A stretch of 64,000 nucleotides of DNA from assembly GCA_028554645.1 (NCBI GenBank), contig JAQOOI010000004.1:62001-126000 (forward strand), written 5' to 3'. The notes below the pieces were generated by a model, which was not told the origin of the DNA, did no database searches, and saw nothing but the letters and a program-made list of their open reading frames with translations. The position numbers were made by a program, and so were the translations under genes. Position 1 is the stretch's first letter; every line of letters starts with the position of its first letter. Below, in pieces: positions 36,087 to 45,542 of the stretch. Source of the stretch: Omphalotus guepiniiformis (lineage: Eukaryota; Basidiomycota; Agaricomycetes; Agaricales; Omphalotaceae).

Positions 36087-36643
36087 TCACGATCCACAGC
36101 GGTGGAAAGACTCACAATACTCCGCAACAAGGTTTCCACTGAGCTCTGTGGGGGTAGGGATGTCGAGCAACACCCGGAACGCAACAAAGCTATTCATAGT
36201 TCGTTCAAACATCCGGTAACGGATGTGGATGCGATCGAGGGCTTTAGCCAGGCGCAATTCCTCCACTGCTAGACAAAAGTCCACCCCGGAAGCGTCCAAA
36301 GTGCCAGGAGGCCTGTGGTCGATGCCTTCGAGGTTGACTAGCTGTGTGCTATTTGACGACAGGACCGCCCATCGTACGTTGAGTGAAATAACAGCAACAA
36401 AGAACTGCTCGCAGAGGAAAATTTGTTCGGGAAATCTTCGTTTGGTGTCAATTATGAAGTCCTAAGAAAGGGTTGGTCAGGATCCAAATTCAAGATTAGT
36501 AGGGTGTTTACCGCAGTTATGCCTAGAGTGCACAAATGAGAGAGTTCAGTCCGGTCAAGAGCGCCTGTGACAACAGCCACGACAAATTTTTCGCTTTTTT
36601 TCGCGACGTTCACGACGTGTCCCTCGAAGGAGTCGGAAGACAT
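36087..36643 (-). CDS. Unrecognised two-exon protein
   Basis: Exon 1 36643-36512 and exon 2 36461-36087 flank a 44 bp intron (GTAAAC...TTCTTAG) and give 168 residues. The second exon stays open for 125 codons and the junction is in frame, which supports a real gene. Residues read as alternating strands (KFVVAVVTGAL, EQFFVAVISLNVRWAVL, VNLEGID), then a long helix from VDFCLAVEELRLAKALDRI to the end. It recalls a single-domain alpha/beta protein, but I recognise no family. It lies between the transposase and the 37048 gene on the same strand. Confidence 0.5.
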
Positions 36644-37047
36644 CACTGTGGGCGGCTATTGGGGCGAACCAGCGTAGTAGCGGCTCCTATGTATGCAAAC
36701 AATGTATATGAATAGTTTGCGGTGCCGGCGTCATTTGGCCTGGACCGAACCCCTGAACCGTCTATTGAGATTGAATCGAGGAAGAGAGAGTCAGAGGGGA
36801 CGTACCAGTATAATTGGGGTTATGTGCGAACTGAAGTACCGACATACACCGAATCAATACGGAGCATCATTGTAAAACCATCAGTCCAGGCGAGATAGTG
36901 GCACATGGACCGGAATAAAGACGAACCGCTCTCAAGGCTCAGTCTGACCTAGTCTGACCCAAGGAAGACGTTGACAACAAATGCTGATGGGGTTATAATG
37001 AGCAAAAAAAAACCTGAGGCTAATAACTGGCTAATACAGTCCTCAAG

Positions 37048-37835
37048 CTAATACATTTGATACTGATATTCAAGTTCTCTATTGTCTCGTGCGCCCCGAA
37101 GTTCGTTCAACCCGGCGTGCACAGCCCAGTGTATACACTCCTCGAACCAGCGCACCACATCTGTCATGGTCTTCAAGATTGTCGTCACTTCGCGCCATGT
37201 CTCTGCAGATGGACCCATTGATTCAACTTTCGTAGCAGCTCTCGAAACCTTCATTTGAAGTCGGAGTAATGTATGATGGGGTCTGATGAGATACTGCAGC
37301 ACAAGACGTTTGCGATTTTCAGGATGTACTGAGCACCTGTCAATCAGCGCTTGAACAGAGCGATCGAGATGTACAGCAGGGTTGTCTTCGATTTTTGAGT
37401 CCCATCGTGATTGGACGCATCGTATATAGCTGAGCTTTTGCTTGATCAAGCGGCTGCGATTAAAGCGTTGAGCTAATCGGAGAGTGGCGTTTGGAGGGAG
37501 GTATGTACAGACCTAGGATCAGCACCTCGCGTCTCAATCCAGTTTTTACGTTTTTCTGTACGCCTATAAGATATATTATCGGCCCTTGAAGTACTTGAAT
37601 CGATACAAGACTCACAATCTTTGTGCCTCGAGTGCATCATCAAGGTCTTCTGCCGCACGTCTTTCCCGCCTGTGGGCATTGATAGCCTCGCGGTTCCTGA
37701 AATTGAAAACAAAGAGCAGTGAGCAAAAACATTCAGAGGCAAGGAAATTATTCACGCTGCGTAGTGTTTTTGGGAGTACGACCGTTGCGCTTCACGTTTC
37801 TGAGCTGCTGTAGTATATAGTTTACGTCGCGGCAT
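37048..37835 (-). CDS. Unrecognised four-exon basic/helical protein
   Basis: Exons 37835-37756, 37696-37616, 37563-37513 and 37453-37048 splice through three 52-59 bp introns into 205 residues, all junctions in frame. The N-terminus (MPRRKLYTTAAQKREAQRSY) and the next segment (NREAINAHRRERRAAEDLDD) are strongly basic, like the arginine/lysine-rich starts of many lineage-specific Agaricomycete proteins. The C-terminal half is a helical bundle-like region with paired leucines and tryptophans (RWFEECIHWAVHAGL). Nucleic-acid binding by the basic N-terminus is a guess. A 5 x 177 bp array ends at its start codon and may act as promoter. Confidence 0.55.
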
Positions 37836-38720
37836 TCAGAATTTAGTCTGAGAAGATGAGAGTCGGAGCCAAGTGTTACAAGCGAACTCAAGTGCGTAAA
37901 TAGACCGTACATTGGTGGTCTGAGATTTTGCTCAGCAATACTGTTTGCATGCACCTTCTTCCAACTTGAGATAATACATGAGAAATATGTTACCAGCACT
38001 TCTGTGTAGTTTGACGTAGATCGGTCTGAGAAGATGAGGTCCGAGCCAAGTGTTACAAGCAAACTCAAGTGCGTGTATAGACTGTACATTGGTGGTCTGA
38101 GATTTTGCTCAGCAATACTGTTTGCACGCACCTCCTTCAAACTTGAAATAATACATGAGCAATATGTTACCAGCACTTCTGTGTAGTTTGACGTATATCG
38201 GTCTGAGAAGATGAGGTCCGAGCCAAGTGTTACAAGCAAACTCAAGTGCGTGTATAGACTGTACATTGGTGGTTTGAGATTTTGCTCAGCAATACTGTTT
38301 GCACGCACCTTCTTCAAACTTGAGATAATACATGAGAAATATGTTACCAGAACTTCTGTGTAGTTTGACGTAGATCGGTCTGAGAAGATGAGGTCCGAGC
38401 CAAGTGTTACAAGCAAACTCAAGTGCGTGTATAGACTGTACATTGGTGGTCTGAGATTTTGCTCAGCAATACTGTTTGCACGCACCTCCTTCAAACTTGA
38501 AATAATACATGAGCAATATGTTACCAGCACTTCTGTGTAGTTTGACGTAGATCGGTCTGAGAAGATGAGGTCCGAGCCAAGTGTTACAAGCAAACTCAAG
38601 TGCGTAAATAAACTGTACATTGGTGGTCTGAGATTTTGCTCAGCAATACTGTTTGCACGCACCTTCTTCCAACTTGGGATCATACATGAGAAATATATTA
38701 CCAGCACTTCTGTGTAGCAT
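37836..38720 (-). repeat. Five tandem copies of a 177 bp unit upstream of the 37048 gene
   Basis: The landmark AAGTGTTACA recurs at 37871, 38048, 38225, 38402 and 38579, exactly 177 bp apart each time. Units are 90-98% alike by eye. Because 177 is a multiple of three, the minus strand shows an open frame of about 319 codons with a 59-residue repeat. That frame ends inside the adjacent gene in another phase, so I read it as a by-product. Confidence 0.9.
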
Positions 38721-38850
38721 GAGCTATCGTTGACAAGTGATTCTCAAGAACAATCCCGAAGCGCGGGGCCTCTTTGGCAATCGTGGAACATAGGCTGGAA
38801 CAACTGATACATTCATTGCGCATTAAATGTAATGTATAATCCCAATACAT

Positions 38851-40440
38851 TCATTGATATACATCAAGGTTTAGCATACTATGTCCAAGGTCTGTAAGTG
38901 TAGATAAAAGTCCTAACCCCAATGACCAACGTTGTTGCTTCCTAAACCTGTCCTCTTTGACCTCCTGTTCACTCATTGCAGCCAGACGATCCTCCTGTAA
39001 CTGAAATCCATTGTCAACCCAACGGAACAGCCCACCCGGCATATACTGGGTAAAGGAATAGCGACGCTCGTTCTTCCGGATGCGGGTGTTGGAGTGGCGA
39101 CAAACGCCGGATGGTATGGCGACCACGGTCCCAGGTGGAAACTCAATAACCTTCCTGGCGTCCCAGAGAATGATATGGCCCCCGTGCGTTGGGTCGTAGT
39201 CGCCTAGTGCCCAGATAAAGCACAGGCCGAAGGGTAGATTGCCATGATCAATGTGGGGTATGGTTTCAGTTAGCGGGCCAAAGTTGAATGTGGCGGTAGG
39301 AAATACACTGTTGTGGAAGATGCGGACAAGACTTTCGTCATGTTCAAGAAGGTGCGTAAGATACGTCTGATAGTAATCATAGAGGTGGGGGGCCCAACTC
39401 TTGAACACCCCAGTCGCAAATCCGGAAAGGCGTTTGAACGCCCAGTGTTCCACCAGCCCCCGAAGGACCTTAGTGTTCCGCTTATTGTGAATAAGATTCC
39501 CTGGGCGCTACAACTGGTGAGTATTGGGAATTAGATGGTGGGGTGACACTCACAACTTGCCCTCCTCCAAAAGAGATCCCAGTTGACAATGCAGGAAATT
39601 TGCCCCTGCGATGGCCTTGTTGCTCCGCATTGAAGCTGCAACAAGCGCGCAAGCGCTCTAGTTCATCAGCAGCAGCCTTGGTGCATTCCTGCCATTTAGG
39701 GTCTGCAGGCGCATCCACAGCAACGGCAAAAACCCGACCTTCAGAGTCGGCAAATGGGGTGGAAGCACTGACGTGGAACATAGTCAGTGCACACCTAAAG
39801 ATCAATCTGGAAATTACACACTCTGGGTTATACCGCACAAGCTCGAATTTGAACTTTGATTTGGGACCAACAACTTCATGCAGCCCGTACGCCCGGTCTG
39901 GAGTGCCAGAAGGGCGATCCTTCTTTTCCTTTAGCCCGACGTACGCGGTCGAAGTGACCGGTGCATCACTGAACAGACTGAACGAGTTGTGTATGGGTTG
40001 TGACGCAGTGTTATGGCGATTCTCAATGGGGGGGCGAGGTTTGATATCGTCCGCGCGCGTTTGGTAGGGGCTGCTTGACGTTTACGATCCCTATTCTGCT
40101 TGCTGGACTCTTTAGAGCGTTTGAGTCGACGGGCGCGGGTTTTAGATACGCCTAAGGAGGTGGCTGCGGCAGAGTCAGCGCCGAGGGTAGGAATTGGCAG
40201 GGGGTGGGGCCTGAGAAGCGGTGGCGGGGTGGGGGAGGAGGGAGGGGAGGATAAAGGTGAGGATAAAGGTGAGGAGGTGGCGGATGTTGGTGGGGGTGGC
40301 GATGAGCTGAAGGGGTCTGCAGAAGTTGGGGCTTTGTCAAGGTAATCATAAGCGCCTTCGTGCTCCAGAGTGCGGCGAAGTGCCGCTGAAAACTCGAACG
40401 CGGTTCTAACAGCAGCCGTGGGTTTGGGTGGGGGAGGCCC
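38851..40440 (-). CDS. TET/JBP-family 2-oxoglutarate/Fe(II) dioxygenase
   Basis: The last two exons are clear: 39507-38851, and 39554 upward to about 39990, separated by a 46 bp intron. A proline/serine-rich and basic N-terminal region (to 40440, where an acceptor CTCTACAG stands) is in frame locally, but its join to the catalytic part is unresolved. Catalytic signatures in order are ADSEGRVFAV, HRRGKFPALSTGISFGGGQ, a helical block (FATGVFKSWAPHLYDYYQ), SVFPTATFNFGP, the HxD iron site in PHIDHGN, GGHIILWD, the distal His in CRHSNTR, the 2OG-binding Arg in RRYSFTQY, and GGLFRWVDNGF. These match the fungal TET/JBP domain. In the family the enzyme oxidises 5-methylcytosine or thymine in DNA, inside the nucleus. 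The iron and 2OG residues look intact. It lies near the KDZ transposase and on the same strand. Confidence 0.85.
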
Positions 40441-40451
40441 TGTAGAGGGAG

Positions 40452-41035
40452 GTTAGATTCTTGACACGCCCAGCCCTAGCCCTCCGCCCTCAGTGCAAGC
40501 CTTCGGAGAGCACCCGAGATTCCAAAGAATGTGCAGTATCCTCGCATTCCCGTTGCGCGAGTATTCAAGGAACTGTAACATTCCTCGGGTTCAGGCGATC
40601 GTTGAAGTATTGCAGATGAAGGGAATCGGGTAGTAGCTAGTAAAGAGTGGACGTACAGGGATTAGAGAGCTTTTGACGTTTTTTGGGTCTCTTCACCTCT
40701 CTGTTTTCCAGAGTGACGCGAGCCGCAGCTGAAAATTCGTAGTCGGTTTTAACACCAGCCGGTGTGTTGGACGCTGTAAAGCGACGTTAGATTCTTGTGG
40801 TGTTCAGCCTCGCCCTCCCCCCTCAGCGCAAGCCTTCGGAGAGCACCTGAGATTCCAAAGAATGTGCAGTATCCTCGCATTCCCGTTGCGCGAGTATTCA
40901 AGGAACTGTAACATTCCTCGGGTTCAGGCGATCGTTGAAGTATTGCAGATGAAGGGAATCGGGTGGTAGCTAGTAAAGAGTGGACGTACAGGGATTAGAG
41001 GGCTTTTGACAATTTTCGGCTCGCTTCATCACTCT
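40452..41035 (-). repeat. 334 bp tandem duplication including a 5' exon of the TET/JBP gene
   Basis: The segment from 40452 is repeated from 40786 (period 334), including a nearly identical 220-base intron-like stretch. Exon-like copies at about 40410-40360 and 40765-40655 (minus strand) encode related peptides around the shared EFSAA and R-TLE core. A third partial copy lies at about 41035-40985. Each copy is followed by the same donor GTACGTCCACTC where that part is retained. Confidence 0.75.
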
Positions 41036-41172
41036 GTTTGAAAGATGGGGGTGAGTGTGGCAAGGAGGCTAGGGGAAGACTTCTGCATCAACAAAACTTT
41101 GGCGATGTCACGAGATTCAGATTTATCATCATCCATCCCACGGAGGCCCAAGCAAGGTTTCTGCCGAGCGTG

Positions 41173-41570
41173 GCCCTAGTAGTCACGTGTACCCGGGATC
41201 AGCAAACCGTAGGAAACTACTTGCACGATCTCTAGCCAATCATGTATCCGCGATAAGGATATAAATGGCAAATCTTTGTGGCAAAGTCAGTTTGCTACGT
41301 TGACAAATAAGCTCTATTTCAGCAGTTTTCCTTCGATTAGGCTCGCTTAGGCTCGCTTACAGCAAAAATAAATCAAATGCACCAGAGAATCTTTATAGAA
41401 ACCTTGCCAAAACTCATGGTTTGGGTTACACTGCTGATATTTGATTTTGCGGTTTCATCGCAGAGCTGAACCAAAGCGATTGGATGGCACTAACCGCGAT
41501 CGGCTCGTCTCAGCTAAGCATATGGAAGGTAAAATCTAGTGCAGATTGGTCCTAAACTCTTACGGGAAGT
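41173..41570 (+). repeat. Dispersed repeat, copy A
   Basis: It starts with CACGTGTACCCGGGATC and contains GGCTCGCTTACAGCAAA, ATAAATCAAATGCACCAGA, GCTCGTCTC-GCTAAGCATAT and AAAATCTAGTGCAGATTGGT. A shorter copy in the same orientation lies at 53309-53555, about 12 kb away. Indels separate the two copies. No open frame is present, so it could be a non-autonomous transposon or old terminal repeat. Confidence 0.75.
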
Positions 41571-41967
41571 CATCCACTTTTCTCCGATAGAAAAACGCCA
41601 AGCCTCGCTACATACGAGAAATCTCAGGAAATCTCCCCAGAGGCTCCAGCTAGCTCCAGCCGTTTTACTAAGCAATTATGAGGTTGACTGCCCGTTGAGC
41701 TTCTATTTGTGGTATGCCCCAGAAGCCTTTGGAGCCTGTTGGAGCAAGAAAGTTTTCTAGCGATACGGAATCTTTTCTACACAAAGCCACTTGGCGACGT
41801 GTGGCTCATAAGCTCTAATGAACCTTTTTGAATATACATAGATTTCTCGCAGCTCGATGATCAACAAAACATAGTGGGGGGGGGGGAATACTTTGTCTCA
41901 AGGAAAAACAGACGGCATCTGATGATCTGATGTGTCGAGCTTAACATTGAAACAAATGGCACGCGTG

Positions 41968-42572
41968 CTAAGTAATGGGAAGGCGAGCATAGGCGACTAC
42001 GAGTAGGTCTACTAGGTCACGCCGATCCTCTTGTAGACGGTCGGTGTGCGCGCGCAACGATGACAACTGGTTCCGCAAGCTATCGAGCTCAGCCTGCAGG
42101 GTGGCCTCCCGCGCGGCTAGTGAGCCCTCCTCGACTTTCTTCTCCTCCAGGCCTTGCTCAAGCGCAGCGAGCCGGCGGAGGACTTCAGGCCCAGTGAGAG
42201 TAGGCAAAGGCGCCTGGGCAGCGGCGCCTTCTGGGCTGATGCGGTACACTGCGTCATGGATCAGGACGGGCTATGGTAGCTAGACAATGTTTAGTACTTA
42301 CGTTGCACCTCTGACCAGAGACGAGATTCCACCTGGTCTAAATTATCCTGTCGGCTTGAAGACCCGTTCCAAGTCAGTCCAAGCTCTGCGAAGTCCGCCC
42401 TCATGTGACGGAGAATGTTGGATTCAGAGCTCCACGTATCTCTCCAAGGTCTCGCGCGTGTTTCGGACTGTGACCAGTACGAATGCGACCCTACTGCCGG
42501 AGGGATGAAGGTTTCGTCGCGGGGTGCGCTGGTATTGTTCTGCTCGTCGACCTCGTTCAAGTTCTCTGCCAT
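41968..42572 (-). CDS. Coiled-coil protein, function unknown
   Basis: The likely model is exon 1 42572-42309 and exon 2 42270-41968 (188 residues) with a short 38 bp intron using donor GTGCAA. The neighbouring GTAAGT donor would break the frame. The N-terminal half is polar with tryptophans (SHSYWSQ, RPWRDTW). The C-terminal half is a long heptad-rich coiled coil (LRRLAALEQGLEEKK, LDSLRNQLSSLRAHTDRL). No signal peptide or catalytic motif is seen. It may be a structural or adaptor-like protein, or a gag-like relic. Confidence 0.5.
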
Positions 42573-43414
42573 GAGATAGTGTGGATCAAGGACGGTACGG
42601 TAGGTTGGTTCGGTGCAGCGCAAAGTCCTCCTGCCGCTTTAAAGGGGTTTGCTAGTAATGAGCTGCAGGCCCGGTTTTCTGTACCGGCTCGGTCTACTTA
42701 GGTCGGATGTAGCCTGATGTAGCGTACCGGCAATGTAAGGTGCTTGACATATGCCGGTTACACGACCCTGCCACCTGGTGCGATTCGGAGCCGCGTAACT
42801 GAACAATGAACCCTAAATAATAATGAAGCTCTGAGTCTGATTTTCAATGATGAAATCTATCAGATCTTCTTCCGGGCGCCTGCATAGAAGGGTCACACTG
42901 TCAATGATGAGATATGAGATCTTGTCCCCGGCGCCAGGCGCATGCGGCGTCGTGTCTTACGCGACAAGGTCCACCATCCATATACAATATTTCTTATTCG
43001 CGCTACAGACAGATTGTGATACATGTGAGATAAGCAATTTATAAACATATGACCTGGTCACTACTGTAAGAAAGGGGTGGTTGAAAAGAGGACGCCGACA
43101 TACCGGGCTTGTTACATCGCAGCGTGCACCGCTGTCCTCTGCTTATTATTATTTGCACTCGGGCCTTTGACTGGAGAAGGGACAATTAGCTCACTACCTA
43201 TTCAAAAAACTGCTTGGAAAACCCACCTCGGCTCTTCGTACGCCACCCGTCTCCGCTTGCGTGGTCGGCTATCTTCTGGGCGGTCATTGAGGAGGCGTTT
43301 CAACCGTCCGGACGCGACTGCATCCCAAGCCAACGCGCTCGACGATGTGCACGAAGGTTCCGTTTTCATGACACTGTCACGCTCGCGCGGTCGCTCGACA
43401 CTGAAGACGTTCGG

Positions 43415-43931
43415 TTGTTCAGACGCGACCGATTCACAAGTCAGTTCGTACCTGTCCAACAACGTCGTGTTACTCACCTGCGATCTGCCCCTTTCTTGAC
43501 GTCTTCGTCTGTGCGGTTGATAGTGACTAGGGAAATCGGGAGATCGGACGCGACTGCGTTACAAGTTGATTCAGGCGCACTGAGGACGTTCCGTTGTTCA
43601 GACGCGACCGATTCACAAGTCAGTTCGTACCTGTCCAACAACGTCGTGTTACTCACCTGCGATCTGCCCCTTTCTTGACGTCTTCGTCTGTGCGGTTGAT
43701 AGTGACTAGGGAAATCGGAAGATCGGACGCGACTGCGTTACAATTTGATTCAGGCGCACTGAGGACGTTCCGTTGTTCAGACGCGACCGATTCACAAGTC
43801 AGTTTGTACCTGTCCAACAACGTCGTGTTACTCACCTGCGATCTGCCCCTTTCTTGACGTCTTCGTCTGTGCGGTTGATAGCGACTAGGGAAATCGGAAG
43901 ATCGGACGAGACTGCGTTACAAGTTGATTCA
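43415..43931 (+). repeat. Three tandem copies of a 179 bp unit
   Basis: TTGTTCAGACGCGACCGATT recurs at 43415, 43594 and 43773, exactly 179 bp apart. Copies differ at only a handful of positions. As 179 is not a multiple of three, the reading frame shifts between copies, so the array is non-coding. It contains GCGACTGCGTTACAA and TCACCTGCGATCTGCCCC blocks. Confidence 0.92.
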
Positions 43932-43978
43932 GGGGATTGCATGGTGGAGGCGTATAGTTGGAGGAAACGCAGACGACG

Positions 43979-45415
43979 TACTTACTTATATGTCCAGCTG
44001 TGATATTTGTGAAGGTCTTGAAGTACGTGATAAATTCTGAGCATTTATATGTTTTGCATGGAACATATTTGTTAGAAAATGCTTGTGGTTGTTCACTTGC
44101 TACTTTGGAATTGCCTGCCTTGCCGCTGTTTATGTGTGTGGGTTCACTCAGACTGATGCCTGCCTGTCTCTGTCATGTGATCGCTGCGGGACCACGCATG
44201 CTAATTGAGGACCCCCGACAATTGGGGGGACAGTCGGATACGGATCCACCTACAAAGTGGCCTTTTTTCGGTGAAGGTAGGATACGACCCCCACTAAAAG
44301 TCCACCTATTGCTGATTTTTCCACGCTGAGGTGAGGTACTATTGTCCACGTACAGGGTGCCAACTGACGAGCAGCTCGGATATTTGTCCACCTACAAAAA
44401 TGTTTAGCAGTGTTTACCACACCCGCTTGATTGACTGAAGTGGCTCACCGGCCGGCCACCGGCTTTAACTCAACCCTCCACGAGCCCTTCCTCTTGTTTG
44501 CTGATGTCAAATTCGAGCCAACTGTGGCCAAAGGTGGATGAAATAGGATGAAAATTGACGAGCTGGACAATGTTTACAGGACATCTCAGGAAAAATTTCT
44601 TGCTAATTAGGGATACTCTTACAATGCAACAGCACTATTATCTATACAGGCCCGCTGTACCAGTATCTTATTCAAAATTCTAGTCAATTTCCCCCTCTGT
44701 TTCCCCCTACTGATGGCTGAAGCACCACTAGAATCTCGCTCTCAACACCTAGAATCATATATACGTGCTTAGAAATAGCCTCGGAATTTTTTTTAGGATT
44801 TTTCGAAATTTTTTTGAAAATTTAGAGGTCGGATACGATTTTCCACCTACTGAAGGCGAAAATCGGAGGTCGGATGCACAATCCACCTACAGGCAACCCA
44901 AAAAAGGCAGTTTTCGTGTCCACCTACAAACCCCGAAAATCAGTGATTTTAGTATTGTTGCGCACCGTTTTGGGAGGTCATGCTGAAATCACGTGTGTCA
45001 ATTTAGCTTCCTAACAAGTGCGTGTCTTCTACGTGTTCATTTGGTTACTGCTCCTGATGTATAAGTAAGCCAGTGAGGAGCAAATACAGTTGCAACGTTG
45101 TTCACACTTGCGTAATCACAGATTACTCATAAGCAATACTAGGGGATGACTCGGGAGACTACAGACGACTTATATGTCCAACGGTGATCTTTGAGAAGGT
45201 CGCGAAGTACGTGATAAATGCTGAGATATAGCGCTGAGAAGCCAGTGTGTGAAGTTGAGACCATGTACTTACTTATATGTCCAACGGTGATATCTGCGAA
45301 GTACGTGATAAATGCTGGCTGAGATATAGCGCTGAGAAGCTGTGTGTTTTGAATGGAACATGTTTGATAGAAATTGTTTGTGGTTGTTCAATTGCGGCTT
45401 TGGTATTGCCTGCGA
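43979..45415 (+). repeat. Segment present three times around 44-45.4 kb
   Basis: A roughly 150 bp sequence containing ACTTATATGTCCA, AAGTACGTGATAAAT, TTTTG-ATGGAACAT and TTGTGGTTGTTCA occurs at 43979-44130 and 45266-45415. A truncated copy (first half only) lies at 45167-45233. All are in the same orientation, with clear divergence. Confidence 0.75.
44219..44945. repeat. Recurrent GTCGGAT / CCACCTAC motif clusters
   Basis: Two clusters (about 44230-44400 and 44825-44945) carry repeated GTCGGAT(A/G)C followed 10-25 bases later by CCACCTA(C/T), about seven CCACCTA copies in all. The segments between them are unrelated and contain no gene. Confidence 0.55.
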
Positions 45416-45542
45416 CTATTAACAGTGACATCCTGGCTTCTGGCCTCGTTGTCACCAAGTGACCCTCTGAATTCATTTGGTGATAACACGAGGGTCTTCA
45501 TCACGTGAGCCTCCAAGCTCCCTTATAACAGTGACACGACAC

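Noticed and set aside
37748..38707. Minus-strand open frame of 319 codons with a 59-residue repeat
   Set aside because: The 177 bp period is a multiple of three, so an open frame persists by chance. Its end overlaps the better-supported spliced gene in another phase.
43415..43931. CRISPR-like array
   Set aside because: Whole 179 bp units are repeated with no unique spacers, and the host is eukaryotic.
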